A DNA stretch of 64,000 nucleotides from Candidatus Endomicrobiellum agilis. Lineage in GTDB: Bacteria > Elusimicrobiota > Endomicrobiia > Endomicrobiales > Endomicrobiaceae. Of the stretch, positions 54,658 through 63,484 are shown in pieces (within the stretch, counting starts at the first letter, position 1; the number at the start of each line of letters is the position of its first letter). The notes beneath the pieces were generated by a model. That model was given only the letters and a program-made list of their open reading frames with translations, had not been told where the DNA came from and searched no databases. The stretch covers positions 174,889 to 238,888 of the forward strand of contig JAIXMX010000001.1 in the NCBI GenBank assembly GCA_020328155.1, given 5' to 3'. The translations under genes and the position numbers were made by a program.

Positions 54658-57111
54658 ATGACAGACTATAATTACTCTGAAATTGAGAAAAAATGGCGGA
54701 AAAAATGGGAAGAAGATAAAGTTTTTGAAGCTAAAGAGCAGCAGGAAGGAGAAAAATATTATTGTCTTGTCATGCTTCCTTATCCTTCGGGTGATTTACA
54801 TATGGGACATGTTAGAAATTACGGTATTGGAGACGTTTTTGCGCGTTTTCATAAGATGAAAGGAAAAAATGTTTTACATCCCATCGGCTGGGATGCTTTT
54901 GGGCTTCCTGCGGAAAACGCGGCTATAAAAAATAAAATTCATCCCGCAAAATGGACAAAACAAAATATTGTACGCATGAGAGAACAATTAAAAGTTTTAG
55001 GTATCTCTTACGATTGGAGCAGAGAATTTGCGACGTGCAACCCAGAGTATTATAGATGGAATCAGTGGTTTTTCATAAAAATGTGGGAACGAGGTTTAGT
55101 TTTTAGGAAGAGAGCGAATGTCAATTGGTGTCCGTCGTGCAATACTGTCCTTGCAAACGAGCAGGTTTCGAACGGACTGTGTTGGAGATGCGATAGTCGT
55201 ACTGAACACAGGGATTTGGAACAGTGGTTTATAAAAATTACGGATTATGCTGATGAACTTTTGGAAAAACATAAACAGCTCAGCGGCTGGCCTGAGCAGG
55301 TTTTATCTATGCAGAAAGACTGGATCGGCAAATCTTTCGGGGCAGAAATTGAGTTTGCATTGACGGGAACTGGCGAAAAATTAAAGATATTCACGACAAG
55401 ACCCGATACGCTTTTTGGCGCTACTTTTGTGGTTGTAGCGCCGGAGCATAAAATTATTGGCGAAATAAAACCGCGAATCATGAATTATAATGAAGTTGCA
55501 GAATACGTAGCTGAAAGCGGCAGAAAATCAAATATAGAGAGAGCGTCATGTAAAGAAAAAACCGGAATAAGGCTTGAGGGTGTCAATGCGATAAACCCGG
55601 TTAACGGAAAAGAAATTCCAATTTTTACGGCGGATTATGTTTTGACCGGATATGGTACCGGCGCGATTATGGCGGTGCCGGCTCATGATCAGAGAGATTG
55701 GGAATTTGCAAAGAAATATAATATTCCGATCGTAGAAGTTATAAGAGGCAACGACTCTTGTGGCATAACCCAATCTGTTGATGAAAACGCTTACGAAGAC
55801 GAGGGCGTGCTTGTAAACTCTGAACAGTTTAACGGAATAAAATCCATCGAAGCATTTGGCGTAATTTCAGAATGGATTGAGAAACAAGGTTTTGGCAAAA
55901 AAACGATAAATTTTAAACTTAAAGACTGGCTCATATCAAGACGGAGATATTGGGGAACTCCGATACCTATGGTTCATTGCAAAATCTGCGGTACCGTTCC
56001 CGTGCCGGAAAAAGATTTGCCTGTGATGCTTCCTGAGGATGTTGAATTTACGGGAGAAGGAGAATCTCCGTTGAAATCGAGCGAGGCTTTTGTAAATGTG
56101 AAATGTCCTAAATGCGGCATGGACGCTGAAAGAGAGACTGACACAATGGATACTTTTGTCGATTCTTCATGGTATTATGCGAGATATTGCGACGCCCGCA
56201 ATAGCAATATGGCTTTTGATGCTGTGAAAGCAAACTATTGGATGCCGGTAGATCAGTATGTCGGCGGAATAGAACATGCGTGTATGCATTTGATATATTC
56301 TAGGTTCTGGCATAAAGTTATGAGGGATTTGGGCATTGTAAAGCACGATGAACCGTTTATAAATCTTTTAACTCAAGGAATGGTGACGCTGGGCGGTAGA
56401 GTTATGTCTAAATCAAAAGGGAATATCGTAAGCCCTGATGAGATAATTGGAAAGTACGGTGCGGATACAGCGAGACTTTTTGTTCTTTTTGCCTCGCCAC
56501 CTCAGAAACAGCTTGACTGGTCTATGGAAGGTGTTGAAGGGTGTTGGAGGTTTATAAACAGAATATGGCGTCTCTTTGATGTAGTTCACAAGAAGTCTGA
56601 TATTCCCGCGTCTGAGAAAAATAAAAATGATATTTTAAAAATAATGCATCAGACAATCAAGAAGGTCACTATTGATATTGAAAAAGAATTCCAATTTAAT
56701 ACGGCAATTTCTTCAATTATGGAATTTGTAAATGCTTTATATGCTTATAAATATCATTCAAATGACGGCGGAGCATCTGTTGAAGCGTATAAGACTGTTG
56801 TACTTTTAATGTCTCCGTTTACGCCGCATATTTGTGAAGAAATATGGGAGATGCTCGGTCACAGAGGATATATATCGACTTATCCTTGGCCTGCTTTTGA
56901 CGAAAGTATGATGAAACAGTCTTCTATTGAAATTCCCGTGCAGATAAACGGGAAGTTGAGGGGCAAAATAATGATTTCTACAGGAACCGACGAAGATGAA
57001 ATTAAAAAAATTATAGAAACAAACGAGAAGATTGCTCCGCAGTTAAAAGATAAAAAGATAGAAAAATTTATATATGTTAAAGACAAAATCATCACAATAT
57101 CCGTTAAATGA
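54658..57111 (+). CDS. leuS: Leucyl-tRNA synthetase
   Basis: LeuRS charges tRNA-Leu and edits mischarged products. I chose the ATG at 54,658 because GAGG lies 6 nt upstream; the track ORF starts 4 codons earlier. HIGH motif: MLPYPSGDLHMGHVRNYGIGD. Zinc-type cysteines CPSCN and CWRC occur near residue 160. The CP1 editing domain (FTTRPDTLFGATFVVVAPEH, YGTGAIMAVPAHDQRD) and KMSKS motif (VMSKSKGNIVSPDE) are present. Length 817 aa is normal. The following lptE-like gene follows the widespread leuS-lptE order. Confidence 0.97.
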   Translation: MTDYNYSEIEKKWRKKWEEDKVFEAKEQQEGEKYYCLVMLPYPSGDLHMGHVRNYGIGDVFARFHKMKGKNVLHPIGWDAFGLPAENAAIKNKIHPAKWTKQNIVRMREQLKVLGISYDWSREFATCNPEYYRWNQWFFIKMWERGLVFRKRANVNWCPSCNTVLANEQVSNGLCWRCDSRTEHRDLEQWFIKITDYADELLEKHKQLSGWPEQVLSMQKDWIGKSFGAEIEFALTGTGEKLKIFTTRPDTLFGATFVVVAPEHKIIGEIKPRIMNYNEVAEYVAESGRKSNIERASCKEKTGIRLEGVNAINPVNGKEIPIFTADYVLTGYGTGAIMAVPAHDQRDWEFAKKYNIPIVEVIRGNDSCGITQSVDENAYEDEGVLVNSEQFNGIKSIEAFGVISEWIEKQGFGKKTINFKLKDWLISRRRYWGTPIPMVHCKICGTVPVPEKDLPVMLPEDVEFTGEGESPLKSSEAFVNVKCPKCGMDAERETDTMDTFVDSSWYYARYCDARNSNMAFDAVKANYWMPVDQYVGGIEHACMHLIYSRFWHKVMRDLGIVKHDEPFINLLTQGMVTLGGRVMSKSKGNIVSPDEIIGKYGADTARLFVLFASPPQKQLDWSMEGVEGCWRFINRIWRLFDVVHKKSDIPASEKNKNDILKIMHQTIKKVTIDIEKEFQFNTAISSIMEFVNALYAYKYHSNDGGASVEAYKTVVLLMSPFTPHICEEIWEMLGHRGYISTYPWPAFDESMMKQSSIEIPVQINGKLRGKIMISTGTDEDEIKKIIETNEKIAPQLKDKKIEKFIYVKDKIITISVK

Positions 57112-57125
57112 TGTTTAGGGGATTT

Positions 57126-57704
57126 ATGAGAAAAATTATGTTGCTTTTGTCTTTATTTGCATCGTTTTTATTTTTAATATCGTGTTCTTCTCTTTATGTC
57201 CCCGCCACCGCACGCCTACTGCCGGAAAATATTAAGAAAATTTATGTGAAGCCTTTTCTTAACGGTATCAAACTAATTGCTGGCAGTACCAACCTAGCTA
57301 GTATTGGTATTGAAGTAATCTTTACAAAGATTGTTGAAAGAGAAATAATAAGGGACGGGCGTCTTTCTTTAGTAAACACTGAAGAAGAAGCTGATATCGT
57401 TTTAGTTGCTGTAATTGAAGGATATATTTTGCAGCCAATTACTTATTGCAAAATAAATGCAGCGATAGATAAATTGAGTGCTGATCAATTTAAGATGTTG
57501 ATTAAAGCGAACGTTTCGCTTATTGATAAAAGTAAAGGTGTGATTCTGTGGAATGAACCGAATATGAGAGACATGCATATTTATAGGGATATTAATAAAG
57601 ACTCGAAATTTCTCAAATTTAACGACGGAATAACGGAAAGTAAAGCCAGAAAAACTATTTTTGCTAAACTGTCAAGGCGTATTATAAGACAGGCGTTAAA
57701 ATAA
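57126..57704 (+). CDS. lptE: LptE-like LPS-assembly lipoprotein
   Basis: I chose the ATG at 57,126, after AGGGGATTT, since it yields a classical lipoprotein signal (MRKIMLLLSLFASFLFLISC). The mature part has the pattern of the LptE family: IKKIYVKPFLN, a region around IFTKIVEREIIRDGRLSLVNTEEEADIVLVAVIEGYI, and a closing helix. Identification relies on this pattern plus the leuS neighbourhood; sequence conservation in LptE is low. If correct, it plugs the LptD channel in the outer membrane. Confidence 0.72.
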   Translation: MRKIMLLLSLFASFLFLISCSSLYVPATARLLPENIKKIYVKPFLNGIKLIAGSTNLASIGIEVIFTKIVEREIIRDGRLSLVNTEEEADIVLVAVIEGYILQPITYCKINAAIDKLSADQFKMLIKANVSLIDKSKGVILWNEPNMRDMHIYRDINKDSKFLKFNDGITESKARKTIFAKLSRRIIRQALK

Positions 57705-57891
57705 AAGGCTTTGATTCGAGTGGTAAATGTCAACGTGAAAAAACATTGCATAGTAAGTAGAAAAAGAAAGTAGAATGGCGGAAGAAAGGAATGCGAATTT
57801 CGCTTGGATATGAATGAAAATCAACGTGAGCAAATAAAACCGCAGACTCAGTCGTATGTACGAGACAGCGTAAATGACAAAAGGGGTTTAA

Positions 57892-59005
57892 ATGCTTGAA
57901 CAACAAAAAGAGAGAATAGATGCTTTAAGGAGGTCTCTTTAATATTGATTTAAAAATCAATCGAATCAAGAATCTTGAGCTTGAAATATCGGCTCCAAAT
58001 TTTTGGGATGATCAAAATAAAGCCAAGAAAATTATGGCGGAACTCGACGGTTTAAAGAACATGTGCCATAAATGGTATGATATGAGTAAACAAGTTAAAG
58101 ATTTAATCGATTTAAATGAACTTGCAGCAGGCGAAAACGATGAAAGTCTTTTAAAAGATATAAAAGACGACAGCAAAAAACTTGAAAGAGAACTATCCGT
58201 TTTTGAAGTAAAAACAAAGCTCAATGGCAAGCATGATAAAAACAGCGCGATTCTCTCTATACATGCCGGTGCTGGCGGGACAGAATCTTGCGATTGGTCC
58301 CAGATGTTGGTGAGAATGTATTCGAGATGGGCTGAAAATAAAGGTTTCGAAACGGAAGTTGTCGACAGTTTAGAAGGCGAGGAAGCCGGAATAAAAAATA
58401 TGACGGTGATAATAAAAGGCGAGTATGCCTACGGATTTTTACAATCGGAAGTAGGTGTTCATAGACTAGTTAGAATTTCTCCGTTTGATTCAAATAAAAG
58501 AAGACATACATCTTTCAGCTCGGTTGACGTTATACCCGAAGTGGAAGACGCTATCAATATAATTATTGAAGACGGAGATATAAGAATTGACACTTATAGA
58601 GCTTCTGGCGCCGGCGGACAACATATAAATAAGACTGATTCCGCAGTGAGAATTACGCATTTGGCAACGGGGATAACGGTGCAGTCTCAAAATGACCGTT
58701 CGCAGATAAAAAACCGGGCGACAGCAATGAAACTTTTAAAAGCCAGACTCTATGAGCTTGAGCGGGAAAAGCAGCGCGCTTCTTACGAAAAGCATTATAA
58801 TGAAAAAGGTGCCATAGAGTGGGGAAGTCAGATACGCTCCTATGTTTTTATGCCTTATCAGCTTGTAAAAGACCACAGAACAGGATATGGAACATCGCAG
58901 GTGGATTTAGTTATGGACGGGGAAATTGACGACTTTATTGGTGCGTATTTATCGTGGAAATTAGAAAAAAATATAACGAGCAAAGCTAGCAGCTTTAATA
59001 TTTAA
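57892..59005 (+). CDS. prfB: Peptide chain release factor 2 with programmed +1 frameshift
   Basis: RF2 terminates translation at UGA and UAA. The track shows only the second part (58,034-59,005); the true start is ATG at 57,892, after AAAGGGG. Codons 1-16 read MLEQQKERIDALRRSL, then an in-frame TAA at 57,940. Slipping forward one base at CTT-T restores the frame (NIDLKINRIKNLELEISAPNFWDD...), giving about 370 residues, normal for RF2. The SPF stop-recognition tripeptide (VRISPFDSNKRRHTSF) and the GGQ motif (GAGGQHINKTDSAVRI) are present. See the regulatory entry for the unusual stop. Confidence 0.94.
57928..57943 (+). promoter_or_regulatory. prfB programmed frameshift site with UAA in place of UGA
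   Basis: The site reads AGG-AGG-TCT-CTT-TAA-T. It has an internal Shine-Dalgarno (AGGAGG), three bases, the slippery CTT-T, and a stop. In the classical site (AGGGGG-TAT-CTT-TGA-C) the stop is UGA, read only by RF2, and this makes frameshifting depend on RF2 level. Here the stop is TAA, read by both RF1 and RF2. The rest of the geometry is preserved. Confidence 0.9.
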
Positions 59006-59108
59006 ATTTAAAAATGTTTTATTTTCAGCGGTTTTGCATTAGGTTGTTTTTTTATAAAATTTTATCTTGAAAAAATAAAAATCAAAGCGTGTGAAAAGGT
59101 ATGTTTAT

Positions 59109-59729
59109 ATGCAAATTGTAAAGGAAGGGTACCGATTTATTATAGTTCCGCTTATTTTTGGTTTGGTGTTGCTTATTGTAAGCCGGGGTACAATTTTGAC
59201 TACGGCGGGAATTTTATGCATTTTGATTTCGTTATTTTGCGTATATTTTTTTAGAGATCCTCAAGTGGAAATAACAAAAGGAGATAATTTAATTCTTTCT
59301 CCGTGCAACGGAACAGTTTTAGAAGTAAGCGAAAATGAAACGGAAAAAATTATAAAAGTGTTTTTGTCAGTTTTAGATGTTCACTTACAGCGTTCCCCTG
59401 TTATGGGGAAAGTTAAATGCGTCGAATATAAACCCGGGAAGTTTTTAAAAGCTATGGATCCTCAAGCGCATATAGTCAACGAACAAAATATTATAACCAT
59501 AGAAAATGAAAGCGGAAAGTATCTTGTCAAACAGATTGCAGGAATACTCGCAAGAAGATGCGTTTCGTGGGTAAAGCCCGGCGATATTTTAAACATTGGC
59601 GACAAAATAGGTGTAATAAAATTCAGTTCGCAGGTGGATTTGCATATTCCCAAAAATACTGATGTCAAGGTAAATCAGGGCGATAAAGTTGTATCAGGTG
59701 TGACAATTTTTGCAACTTTAAATAAATAG
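59109..59729 (+). CDS. psd: Phosphatidylserine decarboxylase, short (archaeal-type) proenzyme
   Basis: Psd converts phosphatidylserine to phosphatidylethanolamine. I chose ATG 59,109 (MQIVKEGYRFIIVPL), which matches the usual N-terminus of this subgroup. There are two hydrophobic segments near residues 12-50, then FFRDPQVEI, FLSVLDVHLQRSP, and QIAGILARRCVSWVKPGD. The proenzyme normally cuts itself in a Gly-Ser within FGSRVD-type sequence to form the pyruvoyl group; here the segment reads KFSSQVDLHIP, so Gly is Ser. The Ser that becomes pyruvoyl is kept. pssA follows 9 nt later, giving the two steps to PE side by side. Confidence 0.9.
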   Translation: MQIVKEGYRFIIVPLIFGLVLLIVSRGTILTTAGILCILISLFCVYFFRDPQVEITKGDNLILSPCNGTVLEVSENETEKIIKVFLSVLDVHLQRSPVMGKVKCVEYKPGKFLKAMDPQAHIVNEQNIITIENESGKYLVKQIAGILARRCVSWVKPGDILNIGDKIGVIKFSSQVDLHIPKNTDVKVNQGDKVVSGVTIFATLNK

Positions 59730-59738
59730 GAAATTTTC

Positions 59739-60527
59739 GTGGATGAAAAATTAAAAAAAGGCATTTATATAGTGCCAAGTCTTTTCACATGTGGGAATAT
59801 AACCTGTGGTTGTTTATCTACAATATCGTCGATAAACGGAAATTTTACGAAAGCTGCATGGCTGCTTATATTTGCCATAGTTTTTGATATGACGGACGGA
59901 AGAGTCGCTAGGTTGACAAAAACGACGAGTGAGTTCGGTGTTCAGATGGATTCTTTAAGCGATTTAGTATCGTTTGGTATTGCTCCGTCTGTGATGATGT
60001 ACCTTCTTGTTTTAAACTCTATGGGAAAGATTGGCACGGCAATTTCTGTGTTGTTTATTTTATGCAGTGCTTTGAGACTTGCAAAATTTAATGTTAAAGC
60101 TTGCAGTAATGATTCAATATCAAATTTTTTTATGGGACTGCCGACTCCTGCTTCGGCAGGATTGTTAATATCTTTCGTCTTGAGTTATGAATTGTTTATT
60201 GCTGTTCCAGGACAGTCTTTAACGTTTAAAACGATACCAATTTTGATGAAAAATATGCCGGTATTTTTTAAAACAATGCCTATTGTAATGGTGGTTTTGT
60301 CTTTGCTTATGGTCTCGAATATTCCTTATGTTTCATTTAAAAAGATAAACGTTGCAAAGCCTAAAGCGTTCAAGTTTTTAATTTTGACAGTATTGCTTAT
60401 ATGGCTTACGTTTACATTTCCGCAAAATATTATTTTTATATTATTTACTTTATATGCTTTTTCTGGTATACTTAGCTACGTAATAAAGTATTGGAAAGTT
60501 TTAAAAAGGATCTTTCAACAAAGGTAG
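59739..60527 (+). CDS. pssA: CDP-diacylglycerol-serine O-phosphatidyltransferase
   Basis: PssA makes phosphatidylserine at the membrane. The CDP-alcohol phosphotransferase signature DMTDGRVARLTKTTSEFGVQMDSLSD (DxxDGxxARxxxxxxxxGxxxDxxxD) lies near residue 48, with about six transmembrane segments. PSLFTCGNITCGCLS at the start fits the Bacillus-type subclass. Length 262 aa. The start is GTG after AGGAAATTTTC. It forms an operon with psd and leads directly into ndk. Confidence 0.94.
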   Translation: MDEKLKKGIYIVPSLFTCGNITCGCLSTISSINGNFTKAAWLLIFAIVFDMTDGRVARLTKTTSEFGVQMDSLSDLVSFGIAPSVMMYLLVLNSMGKIGTAISVLFILCSALRLAKFNVKACSNDSISNFFMGLPTPASAGLLISFVLSYELFIAVPGQSLTFKTIPILMKNMPVFFKTMPIVMVVLSLLMVSNIPYVSFKKINVAKPKAFKFLILTVLLIWLTFTFPQNIIFILFTLYAFSGILSYVIKYWKVLKRIFQQR

Positions 60528-60532
60528 AAACA

Positions 60533-61045
60533 ATGGCGATTGAACAGCTTTTAATTTTGATTAAACCTGACGGAATTAAAAAATCTCTTACGGGAAATAT
60601 TCTAACTAAGCTTTCTGAGGCAAGAATGGTTATTATAGGAGCAAAAGCGGTGAGAGTAAGTAGAGATTTGGCAGAAGCGCATTACTATCATCTCAAAGAT
60701 AAACCTTTTTTTGGCGGACTTATAGATTATATTCAGGGTGAAGTGTACGGAAAGCCTTGGGATAGAGTGTTGGCATTTGTATATCGAGGCGAAGACGCTA
60801 TTTCAAAGATGAGAAAAATTGCTGGAGAAACTAATCCTGAAGAAGCAGATCCCGTTTCAATCAGAGGAGCATACGGAAGAATAACAACTAAAGGTGTGTA
60901 TGAGAACGTCGTACATTGCTCTTCCGATCCATCGGAAGCTGAGAGAGAAATCAAGCTGTGGTTTAAACCCGAAGAAATAGTGAAAAGAATATATCCAGTG
61001 AAAAAAATTATAATTGAAAAAGAAGAAAAAGCGGTCTGGGCGTGA
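60533..61045 (+). CDS. ndk: Nucleoside diphosphate kinase
   Basis: Ndk passes phosphate between nucleoside di- and triphosphates through a phospho-histidine. I chose ATG 60,533, after AAAGGTAG, over the upstream start inside pssA. Motifs are LILIKPDGIKKSL, HYYHLKDKPFFGGLIDYI, and the active-site His in VVHCSSDPSEAEREIKLWF (family usually NxxHGSDSxExAxxEI). Length is 170 aa, longer than the usual 140; the extra residues are mostly the basic C-terminal tail (KRIYPVKKIIIEKEEK) and a short insertion after KPW. It lies 5 nt after pssA. Confidence 0.9.
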   Translation: MAIEQLLILIKPDGIKKSLTGNILTKLSEARMVIIGAKAVRVSRDLAEAHYYHLKDKPFFGGLIDYIQGEVYGKPWDRVLAFVYRGEDAISKMRKIAGETNPEEADPVSIRGAYGRITTKGVYENVVHCSSDPSEAEREIKLWFKPEEIVKRIYPVKKIIIEKEEKAVWA

Positions 61046-61616
61046 CTTAATAATAGTTTTTGAGTCTATCAATGCATAAGTTGCAGAGTGGTATTGGTAT
61101 AGTTGCGGCGGTTACTCGCTCAATAAGAAGTTGTCGTTTTTAAAAATATAAAACTAACGGAATTTTCAGCTATTATCTTAACTGTTGTCTTTTCTAATAT
61201 AGAGAGCGGATTCCCTCGAAAAGCTATCTCGCAGAGTCCTGATATTTCTTCAGCAGGAATTCTTTTTGCGGGGTATAAAGCAAGACATACTTTGAAAAGC
61301 TTTTAAGGAAATGATGCGATGCTGAGCGTTGTCAAGCAGTGTGGCAGTTAATTAACTCACTGTACTCATAATGCAGCGCACCTCATGCATAGCGCGTAGA
61401 ACGACGAGACGGAAAGTACTACGGCGTGGAAGCGATAATATGCAGAGTTAGACCTGCAGAAAACCTGTGTGTTCTGTGGTTGTCTGCAACGAAATTGTAT
61501 CAGTTTGAAATGTGTTAACTATCGTTTTTTAATCGGTTTTTTTGATTATATTATTTTGGCAAATAGAGGACACCTCGGAGTTGACAACAAAAGTTGAAAA
61601 GGAGTGTTAAAAAGAA
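61046..61616. other. 570-nt intergenic region before pckG
   Basis: A plus-strand piece near 61,170-61,300 reads in one frame as AIILTVVFSNIESGFPRKAISQSPDISSAGILFAGYKARHTLKSF, ending in TAA. It looks like the decayed end of a gene, not identified. The remainder has stops in all frames. A T/A-rich stretch at 61,520-61,560 may contain the pckG promoter, but no strong -35/-10 pair stands out. AAAGGAGTG before the pckG ATG is a good ribosome binding site. Confidence 0.4.
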
Positions 61617-63386
61617 ATGACAACGCCAATGGAATTATTTGTAGAAGAAATGCAAAAGCTTTTTCAACCTGACGAAGTTTATGTAATGGATGGTTCGCAG
61701 GAAGAAGCAGAGAGATTGGCAGATATTGCGCAAAAGTCAGAAGTAGATGGAAGAGTTGTTTTAAGAAAATTAAACGACAAAGAATATCCGAATTCGTATT
61801 ATCACCGTTCAAATTCGAACGATGTGGCGCGTACCGAGCATTTAACTTTTGTCTGTACTCCTTCAGAAACAGAGGCGGGACCAAACAACAACTGGATGGA
61901 TCCCAAAGAAGCAAAAGCAAAAATGACTGGATTCTTCAAAGGTGCAATGAAAGGAAGAACAATGTATGTTATTCCTTTTGTTATGGGAACTCCCAAATCA
62001 AAATATGCAAAAAACTGTATTCAAATAACAGATTCAATCTACGTCGCTTTAAGCATGAGAGTTATGTCCAGAGTCGGAAAGCAGGCAATTGAGAGAATAG
62101 GCGGTTCTTCTGATTTTTTCAGAGGAATTCATTCGATTGGCGACGTGAATCCCGACAGAAGGTTTATTATGCATTTTCCGCAGGAAAATCTTGTTATGAG
62201 TTTCGGTTCGGGATACGGCGGAAACGCTTTGCTTGGCAAGAAATGCTATTCTCTCAGAATTGCCTCTTATCTGGGCTATAAAGAGGGTTGGCTTGCAGAA
62301 CATATGATTATTGTAGGCGTACAGGATCCTAACGGAAAAGTGACGTATTTTCTAGGTGCTTTCCCGTCGGCGTGCGGAAAAACAAATCTCGCTCTTTTAG
62401 AGCCTGTACTGAAAGGATATAAGGTCTGGACTTTGGGAGACGACATAGCTTGGATTAATGTCGGAGAAGACGGGCGACTTTACGCGATTAATCCGGAAGC
62501 CGGGTTTTTCGGAGTTGCTCCGGGAACAGGGTTAAAGACAAATCCCGTTATGGTAAAGACGCTCAAAAACGATAAATTTTTCCCGACGATATTTACAAAT
62601 ACTGCTGTTGACAACAGCAACAATACTCCCTGGTGGGAGGGAGTTTCTGATGAAGTTCCGTCAGATATGACCGACTGGCAAGGACAGAAATATGACAGGG
62701 ATTCGAGTAAAGCTGCGGCTCATCCGAATTCGAGATTTACCGTTTCAATTTATAACTGTCCCACGCTTTCACCTGAATGTGATAATCCTAAAGGCGTTCC
62801 TATTTCGGGGATAATTTTTGGCGGACGTAGAAAAGACACGATTCCGCTTGTGTACGAGGCAAAAGACTGGAACAGCGGCGTGTTTACGGCTTCAATAATA
62901 GGCTCTGAAACAACTGCAGCTTCAAGCGGACAGGTGGGAAATGTTAGACGTGATCCTATGGCTATGCTTCCTTTCTGTGGCTACAATATGGGCGAATATT
63001 TTCAGCATTGGCTTAATATCGGCAAAAAAGTTCAGAAGCTTCCTAAAATTTTTATGGTGAATTGGTTTAGAAAAGATGAAAATGGCAAGTTTATGTGGCC
63101 TGGATTTAAAGATAATTCTAGAATTATAAAATGGATGATAGACAGAATTGAAGGAAAAGTAGGGGCTAAAGAAGCTGAAATAGGTTTATTCCCTGAAGAA
63201 AATGCAATAGATTTGAGCGGTTTGGATATTAAAAAAGAAACAATGGAAAAACTGTTGAAGGTTGATAAGGAAGACTGGAAAAAAGAAGTGGTGATGATAG
63301 AAGAGTTCTATGCTAAATTCGGCAACAAAATGCCGGTCGATTTAAGAAACCATCTGGCAGAGCTTAAAAAGAAACTTGGAATATAA
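61617..63386 (+). CDS. pckG: Phosphoenolpyruvate carboxykinase (GTP)
   Basis: The enzyme interconverts oxaloacetate + GTP and phosphoenolpyruvate + CO2 + GDP. In fermenting anaerobes it often runs in the carboxylating direction. The GTP-type P-loop is FLGAFPSACGKTNLALLEP near residue 245. Other motifs are YHRSNSNDVARTEHLTFVC near the start, DDIAWINVGEDGRLYAINPEAGFFGVAPGT, and IIFGGRRKDTIPLVYEA. Length 589 aa fits the GTP class, unlike the shorter ATP class. It is followed by a clear terminator. Confidence 0.97.
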   Translation: MTTPMELFVEEMQKLFQPDEVYVMDGSQEEAERLADIAQKSEVDGRVVLRKLNDKEYPNSYYHRSNSNDVARTEHLTFVCTPSETEAGPNNNWMDPKEAKAKMTGFFKGAMKGRTMYVIPFVMGTPKSKYAKNCIQITDSIYVALSMRVMSRVGKQAIERIGGSSDFFRGIHSIGDVNPDRRFIMHFPQENLVMSFGSGYGGNALLGKKCYSLRIASYLGYKEGWLAEHMIIVGVQDPNGKVTYFLGAFPSACGKTNLALLEPVLKGYKVWTLGDDIAWINVGEDGRLYAINPEAGFFGVAPGTGLKTNPVMVKTLKNDKFFPTIFTNTAVDNSNNTPWWEGVSDEVPSDMTDWQGQKYDRDSSKAAAHPNSRFTVSIYNCPTLSPECDNPKGVPISGIIFGGRRKDTIPLVYEAKDWNSGVFTASIIGSETTAASSGQVGNVRRDPMAMLPFCGYNMGEYFQHWLNIGKKVQKLPKIFMVNWFRKDENGKFMWPGFKDNSRIIKWMIDRIEGKVGAKEAEIGLFPEENAIDLSGLDIKKETMEKLLKVDKEDWKKEVVMIEEFYAKFGNKMPVDLRNHLAELKKKLGI

Positions 63387-63410
63387 ATTCTAAATATTTT
63401 TGTCAAATAA

Positions 63411-63448
63411 GAAAGAGGCTGAAAGAGAGTTTTTTCAGCCTCTCTTTA
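63411..63448 (+). terminator. Rho-independent terminator after pckG
   Basis: GAAAGAGGCTGAAA pairs with TTTCAGCCTCTCTTT across a short loop (GAGAGTTT), followed by ATTTTATTT. It is one of the best terminators in the window and separates pckG from the NUDIX gene. Confidence 0.9.
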
Positions 63449-63484
63449 TTTTATTTGCATTCAAAAAAATGATAAAATAAAAAA

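Noticed and set aside
57934-57943. Simple pseudogene explanation for prfB
   Set aside because: The single break is exactly at a Shine-Dalgarno plus CTT-T site at codon 17, as in functional RF2 genes, and the rest of the gene is intact.
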